Assembly: GCF_036345155.1 (NCBI RefSeq) | Contig: NZ_CP107772.1 | Location: 5,580,001-5,644,000, forward strand | Direction of reading: 5' to 3' | DNA from: Streptomyces sp. NBC_00582 | GTDB taxonomy: Bacteria; Actinomycetota; Actinomycetes; Streptomycetales; Streptomycetaceae | Length of the DNA stretch: 64,000 nt | Shown: positions 23,732-30,994 of the stretch, in pieces | Position numbering within the stretch: position 1 is the first letter of the stretch | Layout: every line of letters starts with the position of its first letter | Translations under genes and position numbers: made by a program | Notes under the pieces: generated by a model | Told to the model about the DNA's origin: nothing | What the model saw: only the letters and a program-made list of their open reading frames with translations | Databases searched by the model: none

Positions 23732-24514
23732 TCAGACGGTGAACGCGGTGCGGAAGCGGCGCAGGGCGCTCTCACTGTCCTGGGAGGCCCAGGCCTCCAT
23801 GGCGATCGTGCCGTCGTAGCCGAGGTCGGCGAGGGCGCGGGCGACGGCGGGGTAGTTGATCTCACCGGTGCCCGGTTCGCAACGGCCCGGCACATCGGCC
23901 ACCTGGATCTCGCCGATCAGCCCCTGGCCATGGGCCCGGCGGACCAGCTCGATCAGGTTCCCCTCGCCGATCTGCGCGTGGTACAGGTCCAGGTTCATGC
24001 GCAGACCGGGCCGGTCCACGGCGGCGACCAGCGCCAGCGTGTCGGCCGCCTTCGCGAACGGCACCCCGGGGTGATCGACGGCCGTGTTGAGGTTCTCCAG
24101 GCAGAAGACGACACCGGCCCGCTCGCCCAACTCGGCGACCCGGCCCAGGGTTTCCCGGGCGGCGGCCCACATCGCCTCGGTCGGCTCGCCCTTCACGGGC
24201 ACCACCGGCAGCCCCTCGCCGTCCAGACCGGTGCCGTGCAGGTTGAGCCGGGGGCAGCCGAGTTGCTCGGCCGCGTCGATCGACTCCCGGGCGGTGCGCA
24301 GCAGTTCGGCCACGCCGTCCGGGTCGGTGAGGTTCCCGCGTATGTAACCGGTCATCGAGGAGAACTCGGCCGGGGTGCGGGCCAGCGCGTCGAGGTCGTG
24401 CCGGGTCCAGTCCCAGATCTCGACCTGGAAACCCGCGTCGTGGATACGTCGTGCCCGCTCGTCGACGGGCAGGTCCCGGAAGACCATCTCGGCGCAGACC
24501 GCCAGCGTGAACAT
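23732..24514 (-). CDS. hydroxypyruvate-isomerase-like TIM-barrel sugar isomerase
   Basis: 260 residues, an AP-endonuclease-2-type TIM barrel of the Hyi/IolI group. Family features: MFTLAVCAEMVFRDLPVDERARRIHDAGFQVEIWDW, RLNLHGTG, the metal ligand Glu in VFCLENLNTAVDHPGVPF, MNLDLYHAQIGEGNL (Asp-x-x-His), IQVADVPGRCEPGTGEINY (the P-G-R-x-E-P-G-T-G-E-I-N motif of hydroxypyruvate isomerases) and TIAMEAW with the last Glu. All metal ligands appear present. It starts at an ATG 23 bp from a perfect 14-bp palindrome and diverges from the lacI-type gene, so it is probably the first gene of the regulated operon. Confidence 0.9.
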   Translation of the reverse strand: MFTLAVCAEMVFRDLPVDERARRIHDAGFQVEIWDWTRHDLDALARTPAEFSSMTGYIRGNLTDPDGVAELLRTARESIDAAEQLGCPRLNLHGTGLDGEGLPVVPVKGEPTEAMWAAARETLGRVAELGERAGVVFCLENLNTAVDHPGVPFAKAADTLALVAAVDRPGLRMNLDLYHAQIGEGNLIELVRRAHGQGLIGEIQVADVPGRCEPGTGEINYPAVARALADLGYDGTIAMEAWASQDSESALRRFRTAFTV

Positions 24515-24536
24515 CGTCGTTCGCCCCTCTCAGAGA

Positions 24537-24615
24537 CTAGAACGTTCTAGAAGTCTGCGGTCAGTACGCCAGCCCAGGAGGGCCATGTCAAGACATCCGG
24601 TCTAGAACGTTGCAG
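24537..24615. promoter_or_regulatory. LacI-type operator pair
   Basis: CTAGAACGTTCTAG at 24537-24550 is a perfect 14-bp palindrome. A second, degenerate copy, CTAGAACGTTGCAG, is at 24602-24615. The centres are 65 bp apart, inside the divergent gap between the isomerase and the LacI-type regulator, with the central CG typical of LacI-family operators. Confidence 0.8.
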
Positions 24616-24737
24616 TACACCTGACCAGAGAGTTCGTCCTCGTCTACGATCGTCGGCGGTACGGGAGCCGGCCCCCGCAGGCGCCGTCGGTCGGCCGCCG
24701 CACCCAGTGACCACGTACTCGACCAGGGAGGACCGCC

Positions 24738-25763
24738 GTGCCACCGTCCCCCGGGGCCCCCGACGGCCGTCGGCCGACACTCGCCGACGTCGCCGCACGC
24801 GCCGGTGTGTCCACGGCGCTGGTCTCCATCGTGATGCGCGGAGCCAAGGGCGCGAGCCCGGCCACCCGCGAGCGTGTCCTCGAAGCCGCCCGCGGGATCG
24901 GCTACCGCCCCGACTCCCGCGCCCGGCTGCTGCGCAGCAACCGCACCCACTTGATCGGCGTGCAGTTCGAGATCCAGGAGCCGTTCCACACCGACCTGGT
25001 CGAACAGCTCTACGCCGCCGCGGAGTCCGTCGGCTACCAGATCGCCCTCAGCCCCGTCGCCGCCGGCCGCAGCGAGCGCCAGGCGGTCGAGTCACTGCTC
25101 GGCGACCGCTGCGAAGCGCTGATCCTGCTCGGGCCCCGGGCCCCCGCCGCGCGCCTCGCCGAACTCGCCGCCCTCCTGCCGCTGGTCTCCGTGGCCCGGC
25201 GACTGCGCCCGGCGATCGAGGGCGTCCACGTCGTCCGCACGGCCGACGACGAGGGCGCCCGCCAGGCCGTCGACCACCTGGTGGCGCTCGGCCACCGCGA
25301 CATCGCCCACATCGACGGCGGCCGGGCACCGGGCGCGGCCGAACGCCGCCGCGGCTACCGCACCGCCATGAACCGTCACGGCCTCGCCGACCGCATCCGT
25401 GTCCTGCCCGGAGGACTCGCCGCCGAGGACGGCGCCGCCGCGGCCACCGCCCTCCTCGCCACCACCCCCCGGCCCGGCGCCCTCCTGGCCTTCAACGACG
25501 CGTGCGCCACCGGCGCGCTCCACACCCTCTTCCGCGCGGGTGTCCCGGTCCCCGGCGAGATCTCGGTGGTCGGCTTCGACGACAGCCGTCTGGCCCGCCT
25601 GCCCCACGTCGACCTCACGACCGTGGCCCAGGACATTCCCCGCATGGCCGAACTCGCGGTCACCCATGTCACGGCCCGCCTGGAGGCGAGCGACACCCCG
25701 GCCGGGGAGGAGGTCGTCGCACCCCGCCTGGTGACCCGCGGCACGACGGCGTCGGCGGGCTGA
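24738..25763 (+). CDS. LacI-family transcriptional repressor
   Basis: 341 residues. The N-terminal helix-turn-helix and hinge are clear: PTLADVAARAGVSTALVSIVMRGAKGASPATRERVLEAARGIGYRPDSRARLLRSNRT. A periplasmic-binding-protein-like sensor follows, with LIGVQFEIQEPFHTDLVEQLYAAAESVGY, the ALLAFNDACATGAL segment (F-N-D in place of C-N-D) and EISVVGFDDSRLARLPHVDLTTVAQDI. The GTG start at 24738 follows GGGAGG. Its likely sites are the CTAGAACGTT palindromes in the gap; the ligand is probably a sugar or cyclitol handled by the isomerase and the Gfo/Idh/MocA enzyme. Confidence 0.92.
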   Translation: MPPSPGAPDGRRPTLADVAARAGVSTALVSIVMRGAKGASPATRERVLEAARGIGYRPDSRARLLRSNRTHLIGVQFEIQEPFHTDLVEQLYAAAESVGYQIALSPVAAGRSERQAVESLLGDRCEALILLGPRAPAARLAELAALLPLVSVARRLRPAIEGVHVVRTADDEGARQAVDHLVALGHRDIAHIDGGRAPGAAERRRGYRTAMNRHGLADRIRVLPGGLAAEDGAAAATALLATTPRPGALLAFNDACATGALHTLFRAGVPVPGEISVVGFDDSRLARLPHVDLTTVAQDIPRMAELAVTHVTARLEASDTPAGEEVVAPRLVTRGTTASAG

Positions 25764-25821
25764 TCGAGCCGCCGTACAGCACCCCGGCCCCCTGCCCTCA
25801 TCCCCCGGTACGATCGGCCGG

Positions 25822-25866
25822 GTGAACACCTACTGGCACGTCGTTCTGCCGCCCCTCTGCGCCTGA
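25822..25866 (+). CDS. putative leaderless leader peptide MNTYWHVVLPPLCA
   Basis: A 14-codon reading frame (GTG to TGA) in the 225-bp gap before the EamA gene. There is no Shine-Dalgarno, but TACGAT (25809-25814) ends seven bases before the GTG, which places the expected transcription start on the GTG itself. The peptide has Trp, His, an L-P-P stall-like triplet and Cys near the end. A hairpin begins 32 bases after the stop. The layout (leaderless short peptide, hairpin, transporter) is that of a translation-dependent attenuator. No -35 sequence is clear. Which amino acid would be sensed is open. Confidence 0.5.
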   Translation: MNTYWHVVLPPLCA

Positions 25867-25897
25867 CGGGCGCGGACACCGGCGGTTGATCTCCCCG

Positions 25898-25926
25898 GCC
25901 CCCACCGAGCGAACTCGGTCAGGGGC
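25898..25926 (+). promoter_or_regulatory. hairpin downstream of the leader peptide
   Basis: ACCGAG-CGAA-CTCGGT forms a perfect tetraloop stem at 25904-25919. It is extended by GCCCC (25898-25902) with GGGGC (25922-25926) across one or two unpaired bases. No T tract follows, so it would act by terminating weakly or by controlling access to the downstream start region. Confidence 0.5.
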
Positions 25927-25988
25927 TGTTGTCGTGCGCCCGTTGCGGATCCAGTCCCCGACGCATGCGACAACGAAGGTTCACGACT

Positions 25989-26945
25989 GTGCCGAACCGC
26001 ACCACCCCCCTGACCCCCGCGCGCGCATCCGACGCCGCCCCGCGCCCCTCTCGCACCGCCGGCCTCCTCAGCGGCCCCGCCCCCATCCTGATCGCGGCCG
26101 TGATGTGGGGCACGACCGGAACCGCCGGCTCCCTGGCACCCGCCGACGCGCCCGCCGCGGCCATCGGCTCCGCCGGACTGGCCCTCGGCGGTCTCCTGCT
26201 GTTCCTCACCTCCCGGGGCGCCCGTTCCCTGCCCGCCGCCTGCACCCGCGGCGAACGCCGACTGCTCGCCCTGGGCGCGCTCGCGGTGGCCGGGTACCCC
26301 GTCACGTTCTACCCGGCCGTGGCCCGGACCGGGGTGGCGGTCGCCACCGTGATCGCGCTCGGCAGCGCGCCGGTCTTCGCCGGTCTGCTGTCCTGGCTCA
26401 CCGGACAGGCCCGCCCGACCGCACGCTGGACCGGCGCCACCGCGGCGGCCGTCCTCGGCTGCACGCTCCTGGTCCTCGGGCCCGAGCTCAGCGGCGAGGC
26501 CACCCCGATCGACCTGACCGGCGTGGCGCTCGCCGCCTGCGGGGGACTGTCCTACGCCGTCTACTCCCTGATCGGCGGCCGTCTGATCACCCGCGGACAC
26601 TCCTCGGACGCGGTGATGGGCGTGCTGTTCGGCGCGGCCGGGCTGCTCGTCCTGCCCCTGCTGGGTTCCATGGACCTGCGCTGGATCGCCACGCCCCGGG
26701 GCGCGGCGGTGACGGTGTACCTCGCCCTGTTCACCGTCTACCTGGCCTACCGCCTCTTCGGCCACGGGCTGCGCCGTACGTCCGCGTCGGCGGCCACGTC
26801 CCTGACCCTGGCCGAACCGGCGGTGGCCGCCGTCCTGGGCGTCACGGTCCTCGCCGAACGCCTCCCCGCCACCTCCTGGGCGGGCCTGGCCGTCCTCACC
26901 CTGTCCCTGACCCTCCTGACCTTCCCCACCCCCCGCCGCCGCTAG
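25989..26945 (+). CDS. EamA-family (DMT) transporter
   Basis: 318 residues from the GTG at 25989 (GAAGGT ten bases upstream). Ten transmembrane helices form two EamA repeats: first half APILIAAVMWGTTGTAGSLAP ... VTFYPAVARTGVAVATVIALGSAPVFAGLLSWL; second half DLTGVALAACGGLSYAVYSLIGGRLI ... SAATSLTLAEPAVAAVLGVTVLAERLPATSWAGLAVLTLSLTLL. The A-x-x-E-P-x-x-A motif in the penultimate helix is typical. Members export amino acids, metabolites or nucleosides. The upstream leader peptide suggests control by an amino acid or charged tRNA. In-frame ATG codons further upstream lack better ribosome-binding sites. Confidence 0.88.
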   Translation: MPNRTTPLTPARASDAAPRPSRTAGLLSGPAPILIAAVMWGTTGTAGSLAPADAPAAAIGSAGLALGGLLLFLTSRGARSLPAACTRGERRLLALGALAVAGYPVTFYPAVARTGVAVATVIALGSAPVFAGLLSWLTGQARPTARWTGATAAAVLGCTLLVLGPELSGEATPIDLTGVALAACGGLSYAVYSLIGGRLITRGHSSDAVMGVLFGAAGLLVLPLLGSMDLRWIATPRGAAVTVYLALFTVYLAYRLFGHGLRRTSASAATSLTLAEPAVAAVLGVTVLAERLPATSWAGLAVLTLSLTLLTFPTPRRR

Positions 26946-27016
26946 CGGTCCGGCCACTCGGCCCGCGCGGCCTGGTGCGCCAGGGGGCCTGACCACCGCC
27001 CCCGACGGCGTCCCGG

Positions 27017-27611
27017 TCAGGCCCCCTCCGCGGGGAACACCTCGTCGACGGCTCGGCGCAGTGTCTCGCGGACGACCGCGGGGTCGCCGAGTTCCGCTGC
27101 CTGGAACGCGCCGTCGTGCAGCAGGACGAGTACGCGCGCGGCATACCCGGGGTCCGGGTGGCCCAGATCGGCGGAGAGATCGCGGAGCACCTCGAACAGC
27201 CACGTGCGCTGGTCGTCGATGACCGCGCGCACGGGGTGGGTGCGGTCGGGGTATTCGGCGGCGGCGTTGAGGAACTGGCAGCCACGGAAGCCGTCTTCCA
27301 GGGTGGAGTCGCCGAGTACAGCCATCACCGCGCGGACCGCGTCATGCGGCCGGCTTGCCGGCTCGCGCCCGGCCGACCGCGTCCCGGATCCCCTCGGCCG
27401 TGGTCGTCAGGTAGGCGGAGACCAAGTCGTCCTTGCTGGGGTAGTGCCGGTAGAAGGTGGCGCGCGTGACCTTGGCCTCGGTGATGAGGCGTTCCACGCC
27501 GACGGCGTGGATGCCCTCGGCGTGGAACAGGCGGGACGCCGTGCGCAGCAGCCGGTCCTTGGGGTGGAGCTCCGGGGCAGTGGTCCACGGCGCCTTCGGC
27601 GACTCCGGCAT
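27017..27611 (-). pseudogene. frameshifted TetR/AcrR-family regulator
   Basis: Two reading frames together make one TetR protein. The first (27611 to the TGA at 27342) holds the DNA-binding domain (PKDRLLRTASRLFHAEGIHAVGVERLITEAKVTRATFYRHYPSKDDLVSAYL) and ends GRARAGKPAA-stop. The second, in another frame, resumes with DAVRAVMAVLGDSTLEDGFRGCQFLNAAAEYPDRTHPV and ends at 27017. The join is at GCC-GCA-T-GAC-GCG: one extra base relative to an intact gene. Either a recent inactivation or a sequencing error. The first 20 codons overlap, antisense, a fragment of an alpha/beta hydrolase gene. Confidence 0.8.
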
Positions 27612-27725
27612 GTGGAAGGGAGTCGTCGCCAAGCTCCAGGCACAGGGCTGCACCACCCTCGCCGTACCGAACCCGCTGCGCGGCCTGGAGTCCGACGCCC
27701 AGGTGGCGCGACTCTTCTCTGGGTC
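27580..27725 (+). pseudogene. 5' stub of an alpha/beta-hydrolase gene
   Basis: The translation VVHGAFGDSGMWKGVVAKLQAQGCTTLAVPNPLRGLESDAQVARL matches the first strand, oxyanion-hole loop and second strand of alpha/beta hydrolases of the H-G-A-F-A-D-x-x-x-W type. Nothing after about residue 50 belongs to the family: the nucleophile elbow (GxSxG), acid and His are all absent, and the frame runs into unrelated sequence before the ATPase gene. The gene seems to have been cut by whatever brought in the downstream accessory block. Confidence 0.65.
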
Positions 27726-27800
27726 TTGTGGCGCCCGCTGCCCGGAAAGCGGCGACTGGTGGTACCGCTCGCTCCGGTACCGACTGCCATGCCAGCTTGC

Positions 27801-29276
27801 TTACGCCTGGCCGTAGAGGCTTGTCAGGTCGACGAGTCGAATGCTCGGTGAGGTCTCAGTAGCGGCGTGTGCCTTGTCATGGAAGCCTGCTCCGCTGAAG
27901 CACAGCAAGCGAGTGCGCGTGGTGTCGTAGCGGCCGGCCTGGGCGATGAGCTCGCGGATGTGCTTGAGGCGTTCGATGTGGGCGACGCCCATGGTGTTGT
28001 TCCACTTGGCTTCGCCGATGGCCAGCAGCGGGGGCTTGGCGTGTCCGTCAGCGATGCCCACAACGGCCACGTCGACCTCGTGGCCGGTGCGGGCTTTGGG
28101 GTCGTGGACCACTCCATGGCCGACGCGGGCGGGCAGGCCACCGAGTACATCGGCGTCGGCATGATGCAGGGCCCAGTCGCGGCAGACCTGCTCGAAATGG
28201 GGACCCATGACGTTGCTGACGAAACGGCGACGGCTGGCCTGCCAGACCCGGGCAGCGCTGCCGGGGCGCTCCAGCTGGTCCCATACCGGGCGCATGATGG
28301 CGTGGTAGAAGCCGATCAGTGGTTCGGCGATGCGGTAGGTGGGGCGGTTGTCGCGGAAGGCGTCGGCGTCCCGGTACAGCAGACCGGCGTCCTCGAGGAC
28401 GTTGATGGGGTGTGCGATGTCGGTGGCCTTGCGCTCCAGATACCCGGCCATGCCTCCACGCGTGGCGTTGCCGTCGGCCACGGCCGCCAGAACGGACAGG
28501 TACAGGGCGGTGTCACGCAGGTCTGGTTCCTCGGCCAGCAGGTACCGAGCCTCGCGAAAGAGGGGCGTCTCGGGATTGAGGACCGTACGTACGACCCAAT
28601 CGTCGAAGTCCTCCAGCCCGGCTGGACTGTCACCTCGGGCGAACTCACGCCGATAGGCGGGAGTACCGCCGACGATCGAGTTGACCTGCAGTGCAAGACG
28701 GGGATCCGTGATGTTCCAGAACTCGGCGGCGAGACGGTGGTCGAGGGGGCGTACGACGAGTTCGAGTCCCGCCCGGCCGCGCAGAGGAGCGTTGCCTGAC
28801 AGCAGCCGGCCCATGAAGGACAAGGCCGACCCGCACAGCAGCAACCGGGTCCGGGAGCCGGTGCGCTGGTCACGCAGAGGACGCAGGGCCTCCTGGATGA
28901 TCGAGGGGAGCTCCGGGTTGGCCTTGGCGAGGTACGGAAACTCGTCGATCACAACGGGGACGGGGCGCTCGGAGCCGAGGGCGAGCAGAGCGTCGACGGC
29001 CTCCGACCAGTTGGCGAAGTGGTACGGGCTGGCGGGGCGGACGTGAGCGGTCAGCGCGGAGCTGATCCGGCGGAGCGACTCGGCGTCGGCTGCTTCGGTC
29101 GCGCCGAAATAGAACCCACCGGCGGCACGGCAGACGGCGTCCAACAAGAATGTCTTGCCCTGGCGGCGACGTCCGGAGACCACCCCGAGGGTCGCGCCTG
29201 GCTGCGGATCGGTGATGAACCGGCTCAGCGCTGACCACTCGTAGTCCCGGTCGAACATCTCGGCAGGCTTGTCCAT
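27801..29276 (-). CDS. AAA ATPase with DUF234/PD-(D/E)XK C-terminal domain
   Basis: 491 residues. Walker A is GRRRQGKT (about 35-42), Walker B-like VPVVIDEFPYLAKANPELPSIIQEAL (about 105-130), and sensor LLLCGSALSFMGRLLSGNAPLRGRAGLELVVRPL. A winged-helix section (GMAGYLERKATDIAHPINVLEDAGLLYRDADAF) is followed by the DUF234 region, where GHEVDVAVVGI and LLAIGEAKW place an E-V-D...E-x-K nuclease-like motif (about 399-425). This is the archaeal-type ATPase family, widespread on mobile DNA and proposed to act in defence or DNA processing. The promoter region (29280-29330) is AT-rich compared with the surroundings, a sign of transfer. It lies between a broken hydrolase gene and a tRNA-Ser scar. Confidence 0.82.
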   Translation of the reverse strand: MDKPAEMFDRDYEWSALSRFITDPQPGATLGVVSGRRRQGKTFLLDAVCRAAGGFYFGATEAADAESLRRISSALTAHVRPASPYHFANWSEAVDALLALGSERPVPVVIDEFPYLAKANPELPSIIQEALRPLRDQRTGSRTRLLLCGSALSFMGRLLSGNAPLRGRAGLELVVRPLDHRLAAEFWNITDPRLALQVNSIVGGTPAYRREFARGDSPAGLEDFDDWVVRTVLNPETPLFREARYLLAEEPDLRDTALYLSVLAAVADGNATRGGMAGYLERKATDIAHPINVLEDAGLLYRDADAFRDNRPTYRIAEPLIGFYHAIMRPVWDQLERPGSAARVWQASRRRFVSNVMGPHFEQVCRDWALHHADADVLGGLPARVGHGVVHDPKARTGHEVDVAVVGIADGHAKPPLLAIGEAKWNNTMGVAHIERLKHIRELIAQAGRYDTTRTRLLCFSGAGFHDKAHAATETSPSIRLVDLTSLYGQA

Positions 29277-29465
29277 GCCTCGTCCTTAGACATAGAAGTA
29301 CAGCTACATAAAACATACTCCTATATCTGTCGCATGCTGGACTGTGCAGACGTAAGCAGGAGGCAGGCCGATGGACGCCGCCCGCGGGCGCACCCCTTGA
29401 GTCCGAGCCGTATCCCGAGGGTTCGCCGGAAATAAGTGAGATCGAAACTGAGACCAGGGCACGCC

Positions 29466-29499
29466 GAAGACCCCGGCCGCTGAGCGGTCCGGGGTCTTC
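29466..29499. terminator. hairpin next to the tRNA-Ser 3' scar
   Basis: GAAGACCCCGG (29466-29476) pairs with CCGGGGTCTTC (29489-29499), with an inner CCGC-TGA-GCGG stem. It corresponds in position to the terminator after the intact tRNA-Ser(GGA) gene but has diverged from it in sequence. Confidence 0.75.
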
Positions 29500-29574
29500 G
29501 TTTCGCCTGTTCAGGCGGCTGCGGAGGATACGAGATTCGAACTCGTGAGGGGTTGCCCCCAACACGCTTTCCAA
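29495..29574 (-). repeat. tRNA-Ser(GGA) 3' fragment, probable att site (distal end of the islet)
   Basis: 80 bp identical to 35320-35399. It contains the tRNA 3' half from the anticodon loop to the discriminator plus about 25 bp of downstream sequence. The match stops inside the anticodon loop (after CCAA on the plus strand), where tRNA-targeting tyrosine integrases commonly cross over. The 5' half of a tRNA is absent, so this is not a gene. Confidence 0.85.
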
Positions 29575-29671
29575 ATGTTCGTCCGGGGGTTCTGGGGCGT
29601 ACGGGAACGTCCTGACCTGCGGTGCAGCGGGTACGGGCGGAGCTTCTGAACGGTGCTGTACGCCGGTGAAT

Positions 29672-29690
29672 GCAACCAGAACTGCAACCA
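29672..29690. repeat. arm-like repeat near the left islet end
   Basis: GCAACCAGAACTGCAACCA, 17 of 19 bases identical to 35262-35280 and in the same orientation. Each copy has GCAACC twice. Their places, about 100 bp inside the left repeat and 40 bp inside the right repeat, are those expected for integrase arm-type sites. Confidence 0.45.
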
Positions 29691-29758
29691 CGGAAGCGGG
29701 GCGGCGTGAGTGTGTCCAGCTTCTGCTCGTGGTTCCTGGTCGGCGGGGAATCGCCTCC

Positions 29759-30994
29759 TTACTCCCCCTTCTGCGACCAGGCTGAGGTGAGCGCGGTGAC
29801 CGGGTCGCTGTCGGCTGGTGCCGCGGGCCACCATTCGCCGTCGTCGTCCTGGAGGTAGGGGTGCCAGCGGGCGTCGGGGCCCAGACGCAGCTGGATGCCG
29901 TGGTGGGTGAGGGTGAGGCGGTTGCGCCAGGTTCTGAGGTGTGTGGGGGAGTCGGTCATGTCGGCGAGGGCCGCATCCAGGGCGGTTCGGGTGGCCTTCA
30001 TCACCGTTGGGTCGGGGGTGTACGGCTGTTCGGCGACGGTGATGCCCGTGGGGCCGCCGTGGCGCCAGGCGCGGGTGAGGCGTGCGAAGGCAGTGGGGTT
30101 GGTGCCAGTGTTCTGGATCAGGTGGTGGAACCACTCGGGTCCGGGGTTGCCTGCGGCGATGCGGACGGCGTCCTGGTGCTGGGTCATGTTCAGGTCGGTG
30201 GTGTCGCCCGCGAGGAGCCGGGCGGCGCGCGCGGTGGCGTCGGCCATGAGGCGTTCCAGGTCCGCGGCGGCCAGGCCGCTGCCGGGTGGCGGGGCGACGG
30301 GCAGTGCTGTGGTGTGGGCGGCGGGTTCCGGGAGTTCGGGCAGTTCGGGGGGCTCTTCGGCCCAGTGGGCGTACGCGGCGGCGGCCGGGATGCCGGCCGG
30401 TGCCGGCGGGGCGGCAGTCTCCTGTGCTGCCGTACGGAGTGCGCGCAGCTGGGCGAAGACCTCCTCGCGACCGCGGCCGCGCAGTGCGAAGAGCACGAAC
30501 GGGTCGGTGTCGATGGTGGCGGCGATGGCGTAGCAGAGCGCGGCGGCGTGCTTGCAGGGGTATCCCCAGTCGGGACAGGAGCACTCCGGATCAAGCTCGG
30601 TGGGCAGTGGGAGCAGTGGGACGCCTGCGTGCCGGGCGTCGTCCACGAGTTCGGCGGGCATCTCGTCGTCGAGAAGTGCCGCGAGATGCCCGGCGCGGGC
30701 CGCGATCGTGTCGAGCAGGGTGTCCCACTGAGGGTCGGTGAGGACGGGCAGGTGGACCGAGGAGCGGTACGGGCGCGGGCGGCTGCCCTGGACAGCGGCG
30801 TTGACCTGGCCCGGAGCGACGGTGACTGGGCCGACCATGCCTGTGCGGGCATAGGTGCGTCCGCGCGAGAGCCTTCCGGCGTCCAGGGTGGAGTCCTCCA
30901 GGGCGGCCACCCATGCCTGGCCCCACCAGGTCGTGGCGAAGGCTCGCTTGCCGCGGGCGGGCGCACGGCGCGGGCCGGGGACGGCGGGGCTCAT
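29759..30994 (-). CDS. SWIM zinc-finger protein coupled to the SNF2 helicase
   Basis: 411 residues. It starts at an ATG that overlaps the SNF2 stop (ATGA), so the two proteins are translated from one mRNA. N-terminus RGKRAFATTWWGQAWVAALEDSTLDAGRLSRGRTYARTGMVG is the typical opening of actinobacterial SWIM proteins. The zinc-binding motif C-x-C-x(n)-C-x-H is ECSCPDWGYPCKHAAALCYAIA (about 130-150). The rest is acidic and helical (PELPELPEPAAHT, then DLNMTQHQDAVRIAAGNPGPEWFHHLIQ). SWIM domains bind DNA or protein. The constant pairing with SNF2 helicases in Actinobacteria suggests one complex; its job is unknown, with repair or defence as candidates. Confidence 0.88.
   Translation of the reverse strand: MSPAVPGPRRAPARGKRAFATTWWGQAWVAALEDSTLDAGRLSRGRTYARTGMVGPVTVAPGQVNAAVQGSRPRPYRSSVHLPVLTDPQWDTLLDTIAARAGHLAALLDDEMPAELVDDARHAGVPLLPLPTELDPECSCPDWGYPCKHAAALCYAIAATIDTDPFVLFALRGRGREEVFAQLRALRTAAQETAAPPAPAGIPAAAAYAHWAEEPPELPELPEPAAHTTALPVAPPPGSGLAAADLERLMADATARAARLLAGDTTDLNMTQHQDAVRIAAGNPGPEWFHHLIQNTGTNPTAFARLTRAWRHGGPTGITVAEQPYTPDPTVMKATRTALDAALADMTDSPTHLRTWRNRLTLTHHGIQLRLGPDARWHPYLQDDDGEWWPAAPADSDPVTALTSAWSQKGE

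Noticed and set aside
23214..24550. Three overlapping glycine-rich frames (G-L-R-G-Y-G-A-G repeats) in the repeat array
   Set aside because: The same peptide appears in all three frames because the repeat period is 38 bp. There is no ribosome-binding site and one frame runs through the isomerase gene antisense.
25764..25989. A riboswitch upstream of the EamA gene
   Set aside because: Apart from one tetraloop hairpin no conserved riboswitch core (such as yybP, TPP or guanidine motifs) is visible; the leader peptide explains the gap better.
29495..29574. A second complete tRNA-Ser gene
   Set aside because: Only the 3' half is present; acceptor 5' strand, D arm and half of the anticodon stem are missing.
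29511..29700. Reading the sequence near the left att repeat as an integrase C-terminus
   Set aside because: The minus-strand translation next to the tRNA fragment (WLQFWLHSPAYS) has no R-x-x-R or Tyr active-site motif and is out of frame with anything upstream.
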